From the NCBI GenBank assembly GCA_015698045.1, contig BLAL01000184.1:186001-250000 (forward strand): a stretch of 64,000 bases of DNA, given 5' to 3'. The translations under genes and the position numbers were made by a program. Shown here one piece after another: positions 1 through 10,300 of the stretch. Origin of the DNA: Rhizophagus clarus. Its lineage: Eukaryota; Glomeromycota; Glomeromycetes; Glomerales; Glomeraceae. Under the pieces are notes generated by a model. That model saw nothing but the letters and a program-made list of their open reading frames with translations, searched no databases and was not told where the DNA came from. Each line of letters begins with the position of its first letter. Positions within the stretch are counted from its first letter, which is position 1.

Positions 1-22
1 AATGGAAAAATAAAATAAAACT

Positions 23-220
23 GGACAATAATAGTAATTATAAATTACGAGAAAATCGATAATAGAAAGATCCGATATATAAATCGGCATAAACTATTTT
101 TGAAATGTTTATACCAAGCTAAAAAACCAGACAATAATAGTAATTATGAATTATGAGAAAATTGATAATAGAAAGATCCGATATATAAATCGGCATAAAC
201 TATTTTTAAAATGTTTATAC
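23..220. repeat. Direct repeat pair, ~107 bp period
   Basis: Two near-identical ~90 bp copies lie in tandem, one starting near 23 (GACAATAATAGTAATTATAA) and the other near 130. The differences I can see are all transitions, for example TAAATTACG versus TGAATTATG and AAATCGATA versus AAATTGATA. There is no coding potential. The pair borders the AATCGG palindrome island and was probably produced by local tandem duplication followed by substitution. Confidence 0.75.
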
Positions 221-655
221 TGAATTAAACTTGGCAATCTGATTTTAGGAGATTTGGCATGATTATTTAAAAATCGGCGTTCTGATTTTGCGAGAATCGG
301 CAATTATAATTTTAAAACGGTATTCTGATTTATGTCGATAAAAATAAAAGAATTTCCGATTGCCAACAATACGTGCCATAAAATCGGCAGCAAAATGCCA
401 TAAATAGGACAAATATAGCTATAAACCGGCAGTCTTATTTTTAGCTATCGACATGTTTATTTTAAAATCGGAATGCCGATTTTTGCAAAATCTGCCAAAA
501 TCGGCATTCCGATTTTTTGTTCATAAATAACGTATTTCCGATCACAAACAATTCGCGCCATAAAATCAGCTTTAAAAAGCCACAAATCAGACAAATATAT
601 CCAAAAATCGGTTAAAAATCGGACTGCCGATTTTTGACGATTTTTTTTCATTCAA
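221..655. repeat. Palindromic-word island (AATCGGCATTCCGATT type)
   Basis: The stretch is made of degenerate copies of a self-complementary word, AAATCGGCATTCCGATTT, in both orientations and with variants such as AATCGGAATGCCGATT. Almost every stretch can pair with a neighbour. A 64-codon open frame on the minus strand (457-651) is a by-product of the repeats and is not called. Similar islands built on other words occur at 42.7-51.6 kb. Confidence 0.7.
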
Positions 656-909
656 CCTATGTACAGAGGTCTTACATATTGCGGATGTTATGCAAACTAT
701 AAGAATTGATTACTAAAAATGACTTTATCTTTGTTATAGAGCATTTTGTCATATACCAATACTATGTACATATTATAATAAAAAGGTCAATTTACAAAGA
801 AGCGAACAAATAATTATATATCTTTGTTAAAAAATATATATATACTGTATATATAATGATCATTTAAAATTAAAAATTAAAATACTTACATTTAAATTTT
901 ACTTTAAAA

Positions 910-1490
910 ATGGAATACGATTCTCTCCAAAGTGTACTTAGTACCATTTACAAAAACTTAAAATACATTGAAAAAATATTTTTATATGTATATTTAACAG
1001 ACATTTTTGGTTATATGTTTTTATTTATTGTATACTTACTATCGACTAAAATGATTTTAAGTAATTATACATTAATCCCTTTAGTTTTCTTTCTGATAAT
1101 TTCTGGCATTATGATGGTAAGTTTCTTTTATTTATAATTTGCTAATCATACATAAATACCTTGACTTTTTAATATTCTACTTTAATTTTATTGATAAATG
1201 ATGATAAATTGGGCGTGATAAATGACTGATAATTTATTGATAAATGATGATAAATTGGGCATGGTGAATGGCTGATAATTTACTGATAAATGAAAATAAA
1301 TTGGTTTATTAGTAAATTATTAGCCATTCATCACGCCCAATTTATCATCATTTATTAGTTATTAATCATGCTCAATTTATTATCATTTATCAGTTTATGA
1401 TCCTTTAATATAAGGACTTTATTATCTTTATTTCAGATAGAAGAAGTTTGTAATCTGTTAATTAATTCAACCGAAAGAAACCAAAAATAA
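910..1490 (+). CDS. Small hypothetical membrane protein, two exons
   Basis: Exon 1 (910-1116) starts at ATG and ends in-frame before GTAAGT. Exon 2 (1437-1490) follows a TTTCAG acceptor and ends at TAA, giving 86 aa. Two hydrophobic segments (about residues 24-46 and 51-69) predict a two-pass membrane protein with a short polar tail ending in ERNQK. I do not recognise the family. The 320-bp intron carries a large inverted repeat. Support is only the consistent splice phase and the hydrophobic pattern, so this may be a real small gene or a chance structure. Confidence 0.45.
1190..1402. repeat. Imperfect inverted repeat / hairpin inside an intron
   Basis: The left part has two copies of a motif like GATAAATTGGGCGTGAT plus GAATGGCTGATAATTT. 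The right part has the reverse complement (AAATTATTAGCCATTCATCA, then CGCCCAATTTATCATC). The arms meet near 1305. It could be a short MITE-like element or a slippage-grown palindrome. No target-site duplication was identified. Confidence 0.65.
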
Positions 1491-1634
1491 AGTTTCGTAA
1501 TGAGAAAATTTTATTCAATATAATCTGAGTCCAAAAAATCCCGATTTCTAATTTTTTTAACCCATTGATTGAATAATCATTTGTAAAGGCTGTAAAAAAT
1601 GACCAGTATGTCAGTACCGTTAATTTTCACAATC

Positions 1635-1667
1635 ACGTGACTGAGAAAGCGGCAAATCATCACGTGA
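1635..1667. promoter_or_regulatory. Two CACGTG E-box palindromes upstream of the ZCCHC8-like gene
   Basis: Two ATCACGTGA-like sites (CACGTG at 1635-1640 and 1662-1667) lie about 240-270 bp before the ATG at 1905. CACGTG is the classical target of bHLH and bZIP factors, and an SREBP-type bHLH gene lies in this same window at 12494. Function is inferred from the motif only. Confidence 0.4.
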
Positions 1668-1904
1668 TCATAGTAAAATATTTGTCACCCGTGTCACACC
1701 TCATTTTTATTAAGTATTCTGGCGACTTAGAAATTTTTCGGTTAATAAAATCCTATATGTCACATGACTATTTGTCACAGACGCAATTTCTTAATGCCGT
1801 AATGTAGGCATAGAGTTACTGGGTAGTTTAACTCACCAAACAAAAAGGTGTGCTGCTATTAGTGGTGGATGCATATTTTTATTCTCTATTAATCTATTGT
1901 CAAA

Positions 1905-3735
1905 ATGGAAACCGAAAACCTCAATCAAATAGATAGAGTTTACCGAAACAAACGAGATTTGTATCACAATGAAAACATTCAGCATTCCTTTCCTTCTCAG
2001 ATTTCTCGGGGTAACTTTAATAACAGCTTACCATTAAATAAAACCATTTTTTCATTAAAACATGAAATATCTTCAGTAGAAGTATTCCCACAATTACAAT
2101 TTACTCCTTATGTTTCTACATTACCACAAAAGCACATTTCAGATTCGTTCAAAAGGGATACGATAATATATATCGATCATGAAGTGACAAGCCATGATAA
2201 AGAGGCAATAAGTGAAGAAGAAAAGAGTAATAATAGAACGATTGCTATTATAATTGAAACGAAGAATAATTATGGCGATAATTTGATCAACGGGGATTCA
2301 ATAATTTATGAAAGGATTACGGATTGCATACTTGGTCACGAGGAAAAAGAAAAAGATCGTGAAACACTCAAATTAAACAACAACGTAGATAAAAGGCGTG
2401 TATCATTTTTTTGTTATTGTCAATTATTTAATTTCCATTAACTAATTTTTGGTTTGTTTTTAGTCTGATAATATCAGTAAGGAAATGCTTTAACTGTTTA
2501 TCTCCATATCATTCATATTATAATTGTCAATTACCTTTAGATGATGAAATAATTAAAATAAATAAAGAAAGATTTAATAACGAACAAGATAATAAATCTA
2601 ATAATGGACGACAACAATTTAATAGTAGATATTATATTGAATATGAAAAAGATTTTATATTTAACATTTTTTTACCGGGTGTTATAAGTGATGTGTTAAA
2701 AGATGCTTTAGGAATATTGGAAAGTGGAGATGAACCTCCTTATTATAAGAGAATGAGAATTTATGGCTACCCACCAGGATATTGGGGAGATAATGAAGGA
2801 GATGGTATAAATTAATGATAATTTTAAAGAATGATTTATGAAATTTTTGTTCAAATGGTTTTTATTTAATTTCAGATCCACTAAAACCTAAAAAAGATAG
2901 ATTATCTAAATTGGAAGAGGAAAAGTGGAATTCAGCTACATTAAAAATATATGACAATGATGGGAACGATAGTTGTGATTCATGGGAGGTTTCTAGTACT
3001 AGCAACGATTCAACAGGTAATAATTCCGAGAATGATGATTCAAAGGATAAGATAGATTATTTAGAAATAAAAGAGAGTCTTACCAACAACACTAAAGAAA
3101 AGGATACTTTTGAGAAAGAATTCCAAGGAACTCAGGAACTTCAACAAGAGAAGAAGAAGAAAGTTCCATTAGTTTATTATCCTGGTTTAAATTTAGATTT
3201 CGTAAAATTTGAAAACAAGTCCAATGTGAACGTTATAAAAACAAATAATTATAATGTTGAAGAACAATTTGCATTATATCCGAAAAATACCGAAGAAAGT
3301 TATGTGTATTATCCGGCTATATCAGATTTGTATTATAATGGATATTCAGATGAGTGGTATGGTTATGAACAACTACAACCATCTAGAAATACAAATAATG
3401 TTTCACCTTGTATAATATCAAGTAATTTAAAATTACAACCGCCACCTCCAGGGACAATTACATTCAATTCTGGAGTGCCACTTTCCGGAATATCTACATC
3501 TTTTTCCAATATGCAACCACCACCTCCCGGGACAGTACCTTCGCTTGAAACAGATAATTCTACTTCAAAAATTGAAGCTATGTTTATTCAATCCCAAGAA
3601 CATTTCAAAGTAGATAAACCATCATTATTATGGAAAAATGATAATCTAGTCATATCAAAAACAGATTCGTCTGAACAACAACATCAGAACGATGATTTTG
3701 AAGATTATGTGGAAGACATGGACCTCTCCGACTAA
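1905..3735 (+). CDS. ZCCHC8-like CCHC zinc-knuckle and PSP-domain protein
   Basis: Three exons fit in phase: 1905-2397, 2478-2804 and 2876-3735, giving 559 aa. Exon 2 encodes a zinc knuckle, CX2CX4HX4C (CFNCLSPYHSYYNC), followed by a PSP domain with the hallmark PYYKRMRIYGYPPGYW. That order is typical of ZCCHC8, the scaffold of the nuclear exosome targeting (NEXT) complex that links RNA-binding proteins to the Mtr4 helicase. The N-terminal region is polar and low-complexity. The C-terminal region carries two QPPPPGT motifs and an acidic end. The donor for intron 1 (C|GTGTAT) and acceptor at 2477 were chosen because they alone keep the knuckle in frame. The knuckle is clear; the NEXT role is known for the family and inferred here. 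Confidence 0.85.
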
Positions 3736-3868
3736 GAAAATAATTTATTTATTTAAGGCCATAAATTGTTTAAACATAATTCAATTAATCTTTTTGTAAT
3801 GATAAATATATATTTTATTTTGTATTGCTATAAATAATTTCCAAAAACAGAAATAGTGTTGAATAAAT

Positions 3869-5397
3869 TTAAACCAATCCGAGTTTTTCCATTTCCTATT
3901 AAGGAAAAAAAATGATTATAAATCACTATCTTATAAAAAACCACATAACGCGCATAATCAGGATTTCTTACTTCTCTTAAGTGAATTCCAAGTCTAGCAG
4001 GACTCCTTGATACGATTACTCCAGCACTTTCTAATGCTTTAATTTTATCAGTAGCTCCACCTTTGCCACCAGCTATAATAGCTCCTGCGTGTCCCATTCT
4101 GCGACCCGGCGGAGCAGTTAATCCTGCAATAAAAGATACTACGGGTTTTGGTTGTTTACGAGTCAAATTATGTTGCTTCAAATATTCTGCTGCTTCTTCT
4201 TCAGCAGATCCACCAATTTCTCCAATTAATATAATACCTATAATTGAAAATGTTATTAAAAAATCTTTTCTTTTTTCTTATACCGAAATTACAAACCTTC
4301 CGTATTATCGTCTTCTAAGAATACTTTTAAACAATCTATAAAGTTGGTTCCATTAAACGGGTCGCCTCCAATTCCCACACATAAAGTTTGACCAAGATCT
4401 GCCTGAGTTGTCTGATTGACTGCTTCATAAGTTAAAGTTCCTGAACGCGAAACTACGCCAACTTTACCTTTTTTATGAATATGAGCTGGCATAATACCTA
4501 TTTTACATGCTCCTGGTACAATAATACCAGGACAATTTGGTCCTATAAGACGTGATTTACTTTGAGATTTCAAAACTTTCACAACCTATAATTAAATATG
4601 TAAGTTAATACTCGTTTTTTATTTGCATTTGGAAATATGCTATATACCTTGACCATATCCTGTTGAGGAATTCCCTCGGTAATGGTAACAATCAAGGGAA
4701 TTTCTGCTTCAATGCTGGCTAAAATTGCCCCGGCTGCAGCTGGTGGAGGTACGTAAACTACTGTAGCATCTGGTTTTAATTCTTTAACTGCCTATTTATA
4801 ATCACAAAATAAGAATAAATCATTACAACTAAGAAACTCTTAACGAGTAAAGTTTCTAAATAAACTAACTTACTTCAGCTGTAGTGCTGAATACTGGTAA
4901 TCCCAAGTGAGTTTGTCCACCTTTTTTGGGCGAAATACCACCAACCATATTTGTACCATAATCTATTGCTTGTTTTGAATGAAAAGTTCCCTGTATAAAA
5001 AGACGATTGAATAAATTGATAGTTTGATAGGGTTAATTTAAAATGGTTTAGTAGTTGAATTAGAATTAGACGCGTTATTATCACGCGGGCCTTTTTAAAA
5101 CGAACAAACACCGGCTGAGTTAACGTTATTGCAAAATAAACTCCCAACCTGTTTTCCAGTAAAACCATGACATATAACACGGGAGTCTTTAGTTAAACGC
5201 ATATTTTTAACGGTATCTTCATAACTAGCAGCCCGAATGGCACTATTAGAGAAGCCTCTACGTAATGCTAAATTTAAAATGTTTATCACGGTTAATACGA
5301 TTAATAGTATATTATCCAAAATCTTAAGTAATATTGACTTGCCAAATTGCGCTTTTGGTTTTAGCGAACGATAGATTGAATTCTTAAAGCTAATCAT
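3869..5397 (-). CDS. LSC1: Succinyl-CoA ligase subunit alpha, mitochondrial
   Basis: This is the alpha subunit of succinyl-CoA synthetase, which makes succinate, CoA and a nucleoside triphosphate in the citrate cycle of the mitochondrial matrix. Exons (minus): 5397-5149, 4990-4874, 4791-4648, 4585-4297, 4237-3972 and 3895-3869, all in phase. Visible family motifs are [37 protein letters not shown] and the active-site histidine region [12 protein letters not shown]. The last micro-exon encodes EMEKLGLV. The first block as drawn has an odd hydrophobic insert. An 81-nt in-phase intron (5338-5258) would remove it and leave 336 aa, close to the family size; without it the protein is 363 aa. The N-terminus is basic, as expected for mitochondrial import. 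Confidence 0.95.
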
Positions 5398-5562
5398 TTT
5401 CTACCGAAAGTAAAAAAAGACGATTGTAAAATATGATTTACGTTGGACGATCACATCTAATTGATCAATCTCTACTTTCTCACGTGAATTGTTTACTTAC
5501 AAAAACCTACATTGTCAAAAAAAGTATTTTAAAAATACGTTTATTCAAACCAATTCTTGTAT
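5398..5562. promoter_or_regulatory. Shared divergent promoter, LSC1 / SNAPC1-like
   Basis: Only 165 bp separate the two divergent start codons. The interval is AT-rich and contains one CACGTG E-box (5481-5486, in TTCTCACGTGAATT). It must hold both promoters and both 5' UTRs unless an upstream non-coding exon exists. Confidence 0.5.
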
Positions 5563-6651
5563 ATGAATTCCACTACAAAGAATGATCATATTATTCTCGG
5601 AATTGAGGTCATTTCCCGATCTGCTCTCGAACAAGATGTTAAAACGTTAATGATTTCTTATCAAAAAAAGCAAGCTTACGACTTTACTTCATTTACTGAT
5701 GTTTGGAAAGAAAGAACATTTTCCTTAATTCATTTCGCTTGTCCAGAGAAACTTGGCAGACCGGTGTTCATGCAAACACTATATCAAATTTTTTTATCTT
5801 ACAGTGTTATGAATACGCGCTTGCTTGAGATAAAATTAGGCGTATTATATGGATTATATCTTTTATATTTTACGCAACCTGAAGTTTTCCCTAAAGAGAG
5901 AATTCGCCTTACTCTTATAACATGGCAACAAGTTGTTGAACTTTACAAATACTGTAAACAGTATGATCTTCACGATGCGGTTTATATATATGAAAAAATG
6001 AGAAAGGAACGTGTTTTCGAGTTCGTTTCCGACATTGATCCTTGTGGGACAATATTAAAGAAAGGTATAAAAAGAAAAGCAACAAATGATTTCGAAAATA
6101 TAATTCATGAGATAAGTATATCTCCTGTGGGCGGACTAGAGAATCAGAGTATTTTGAAAGATGGGGACGATATAGCTCAACAATATTATTCAAAAAGAAA
6201 CAAATTAATGGGCACAGATTTGGCAAAAGTTGCTTCTAACAAAGTAATTCGTCGCCGTATAGATAATCATCCCATTGGTCAACCATTTGACCCATTCACA
6301 TTGTTAGAACCATTGAGTGCAACGAATGAACGCTTCAATGATAATCTTAAAGTAAGACTAGAAAACATGAAATCTGAGCGGTTTGAATATTTGACCAGAA
6401 CTAAAACTTTGATAGAAGAAAGTTCAAAAAATATTGAATGTCAACGAACTGCTTTTGATGTCCGAAATGAATTGCGTTTACAATCATATCAGAAATCAAA
6501 TCGTCAATTTGTTCCGTTTTCATTGAGAGCAACATTAAAGGCAGCAGAAAGAGATGAGAAAAGATCTAGGACTTTTAATATGAAAGCTCCTCCGCCACCA
6601 GCAAAAGTTTTATCATCTCTTGAAAATCGAACGGCGAGAAAAGATAATTGA
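5563..6651 (+). CDS. snRNA-activating protein complex subunit 1-like (SNAP43)
   Basis: This is a single-exon gene of 362 aa; the start is the first ATG at 5563. The N-terminal half resembles SNAPC1: an FTSFTDVWKER element, a helical core with LGVLYGLYLLYFTQPE, and the conserved stretch DLHDAVYIYEKMRKERVFEF. SNAPc recognises the proximal sequence element of snRNA genes for RNA polymerase II and III. The C-terminal half is charged and ends in KAPPPPAKVLSSLENRTARK. SNAPC1 is divergent even in animals, so the call rests on the pattern of that central block. It lies head-to-head with LSC1. Confidence 0.75.
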   Translation: MNSTTKNDHIILGIEVISRSALEQDVKTLMISYQKKQAYDFTSFTDVWKERTFSLIHFACPEKLGRPVFMQTLYQIFLSYSVMNTRLLEIKLGVLYGLYLLYFTQPEVFPKERIRLTLITWQQVVELYKYCKQYDLHDAVYIYEKMRKERVFEFVSDIDPCGTILKKGIKRKATNDFENIIHEISISPVGGLENQSILKDGDDIAQQYYSKRNKLMGTDLAKVASNKVIRRRIDNHPIGQPFDPFTLLEPLSATNERFNDNLKVRLENMKSERFEYLTRTKTLIEESSKNIECQRTAFDVRNELRLQSYQKSNRQFVPFSLRATLKAAERDEKRSRTFNMKAPPPPAKVLSSLENRTARKDN

Positions 6652-7322
6652 TCTTTTTTGATCATTTCAATTGGCTTGCAATAGGACTTGATACTTTTAA
6701 ATAATAAATAACCTTGGTAAGTTATTTATATGTAAAACGTGAATTTATTTAATCTAATTTGTAGCAATAGCTTAAATATCGCGGGTTGAGATCATTAAAG
6801 AGATCGGTGGAAATTAAAAACTAGACCTTTTCTACGGTGTAAGATTTATATACTCAGGCGGTGAAAGTTGAAGCTTTCATAAATTTACTCGGAATATTAT
6901 GAATTGCTCACAAATTACGCGATTCTTTTATCTTTAGGAGAAAATTTTGCAGACGCGAATTTTACAAAGTTGATATAAATTCAATTTTATATCTTTAATT
7001 GCAGATCAAATTTGAATCTTAAATCAGTTGTCTTCCAAATTCCAACTTAGTTCTTTATGTGGCGCAGTTTCGAAATATTGTAAATAAAATTCATTGTTTG
7101 AAATTTTTATGATGTCATCACTGTAAATTATTTTCAACTTCTCTCACACTTGTAAATTGAGGTTCGCAATCGAGAAGGTTCACTTTAACAAAACGATATT
7201 TATAAACAATAATCTAAAAAAAAATCTAATCCTATCTCGACTTATTATTTAAAAAGTATTTATCAAATTAAACCTTTTATTTACTTTTAAGGTTGACTAA
7301 TTTTTCTCTTCAAACTTGTAAT
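6652..7322. other. Intergenic, no gene seen
   Basis: 670 bp of AT-rich sequence between the SNAPC1-like stop and the THO2 ATG. I see no reading frame, tRNA-like fold or repeat. It holds the SNAPC1-like 3' UTR (AATAAATAA near 6701) and the THO2 promoter. Confidence 0.5.
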
Positions 7323-10300
7323 ATGGAAGATACTTTTCGTCAAGCTTTTATTCAAATCGTTCAAGGAAAGAAACCTTTGAGCAGTCTTGATCAACTTTTT
7401 TCAAACTCACAAAGTCTCTCAGAGACAGACAAAGACATAATACTGGATACCATCTGGTATATCGAATCTACTTTTCAGGATGACTTAAATACTGAGTACC
7501 GAACAAAACTCGCAAGTATTGTAAAATATATTTTTTCAAAGAAAATAATTGATATAAAACAATTCAAGACTAGACTTGAAGTTTCTTTACTTGCTGCAAC
7601 TGGTCTTGTTGATGAAAAAATATTTAACCGAAGACTTGTACGAATTAACACATCTATGTTATACAAACAACAAAAGTATAATCTGTTAAGAGAAGAGAAT
7701 GAAGGATATGCAAAATTAATATGTGAACTAGCTCAGCATTGTGATCCAGAGTACATAGCCGAGACTGAGTCTGCTTTGAATGAACGAGCAAATAGTCTCC
7801 TTGAACAAATTAAAATGTTAATAGGATACTTTCATCTTGATCCAAATAGGGTCTTGGATCTGATTCTTGATGTATTTGTAGTTAATGTTAGAGAGCATCA
7901 TGAATTCTTTTTACGTTTATTGGAGATTTCTCCATGGAGACCTGAACCTCCACAAATTCCTAATGGAATAAATGATGATCGATCTTTCATGTGGGAAAAT
8001 GATTTAGGAAACCCTTCTTGTGCTCAGCTACTTGGAACTAAATATCAAAGATACGAAGGTGATGACATGATACCGAATGTGTTCGAGTCCCTTTATGAAG
8101 TATCCGCCCTCTTAATACATCGAGGGCTTGTTAGTGTTGGCGATCTTCATCCGCATATCATGATCGATGAAATAACCGAAGAAATGGAATGGAAAAACCT
8201 GTTGGAAGTTCAGCATAGACATGAACTTGGACTTGCTTGCGCTCTTCTTAGTATTGGTGATTTATATCACGCTCGATATTATATCTATCAGTTGCCTCAC
8301 ATACATCCGGAAATAGCTCATAAAGTTTGTGAAATACTACACATATCTATTGAACCAATTTACGCTCCAATAGCTCCAAATATCTTAGGATCAAGAAAGT
8401 CTCCAACTTTCACTGGATCTTGGTACCATCGTTGGAGTGACAGCATATCGATGTTTAACACTATCGATGAGCTAATTCTTGAAGAAGGCCGAGAATTGTT
8501 AAATCTTGTGTCCCCATTTTTTAACGACGATATCATATTGTTCACTAAAATCCTAAGACTCGCACTTAGGCATCTCACGATTTCAAGGTCAACCCCTAAT
8601 ATTCATCAAGTGGAAACAGCTTGGCTTGACATTATTAGATCTGTAATTTTACCAAGCATATCAATGTGTGAGACTAACCCAGGAGTAATTACTGATTTTT
8701 GGGACGTGTTATGTCATTATCCATACGAAATAAGGTACGGAATTTACGGAGAATGGAAGAGTGAGAGCTATAATTTACACCCAGTTTTAAGAGATTTAAA
8801 GACTAATATAATTAGGAAAGCAAGAGGCATAATGAAAAGAATTACTGATGATAATTATCGTCAGAAAGGTCGTGAAATTTCAAAATTGGCTACAGGAAAC
8901 CCTGCCATTGTTTATTCGATAGCTTTAGACCAGGTTCAACGTTATCCGAATATGATAACTCCCGTGGTCGAAGCTTGTAGATATCTGAGCGATTTTGCTT
9001 ATGATGTCTTGAGTTATCTTATGCTTGAAATTTTGGCTAGTGATAAGCCTAGGATTAAAGATGACGGAATCAATATGGTTGATTGGTTGCAAAATATCTC
9101 TTTATTTTGTGGACAAATCTGTCGGAAATATGAACCAATCGATCTCAGAAGTATTTTACAATATGTTATTAATCAACTTCAACTTGATAACGATGTCGAT
9201 CTGTGTGTTATATCACAACTTATTACCAATTTGTCTGGTATCGAGCTATCTGTCATACCATCTGAAAGTGACGTATTGCTAATGAGCGGGTTTGATACTC
9301 TTAGAAAGACTAGACTATACAACATTAATCTTAACAAAAATGTACGACGTAGTTCGGCAAGATTGTCTAAAACTATTATAGATACTGGTTTCTTGACACC
9401 ACTTGCCTTCTACATAGCACAGATGTGCCAGAAAATTCCATTCCCTGTTTCAGATGAAAATAACATACTTTCGATTTCAACATCATCTGACCTCAAACAA
9501 TTAGGTGCAAAGTTGGACACAGTTCGTAACACTTATGTTCAATACATGGAGTTTCTTACTCTCAACGTTGATATGAAAGATCATCATAGGATGATTCCAG
9601 ATATAATTGAATTGTGTAATAAATACGTAGTTCAACCGGAATATACGTTCATGCTATTACGTCCTAAATTAAATTACTTAATCAAATCACAATATGATAC
9701 GACAATGGATGTTGATAACGACAATATTATTTGGCAACCTGCTTTACGCGATGTAATCGAGCAAGTTCAGCATATACATCCACCTCATGTATGGAATGGG
9801 ATAAGCCCAGAATTTTATACAACTTTTTGGCAACTCGCATTATATGATCTTCAATTTCCTGCTCAAGAATATCAAAAGGCTATAAGCGAAACTCGTGGAT
9901 TACTTAAGTTTGCTGAAGAAAAGAAAAGACCGCAAGATATTAAAAAGTATACGGCTATCCTTAACGCACTTGAAGACGAATATAGACAACACCCTGAACA
10001 TATTTCACGTGTTCGACAAAGATTAATGAAGGAGAAAGATCACTGGTTTTCTGGCCAATTTTCAAATCGCCAAGATATCATTACGCAATTCTGGCAATAT
10101 TGTCTATTCCCACGACTAATTATATCTGCAGATAATGCAGTTTTTTGTGCAAAATTTATTGAAGTGATGCATGAAATCGGAACAGCGAACTTTTCAACAC
10201 TTACGCTCTACGATAGGGTGTTTGCAGATCAAGCGCAACCACTTACATTTACATGTACGGAAGCTGAAGCTCGTAATTATGGACGCTTTTTACAAACCTG

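Noticed and set aside
7293..7322. Upstream in-frame TTG starts for THO2 (7293), SNAPC1-like (5557) and CBS-PB1 (17503)
   Set aside because: Nuclear genes of fungi start at ATG; the first ATGs at 7323, 5563 and 17548 give the expected N-termini.
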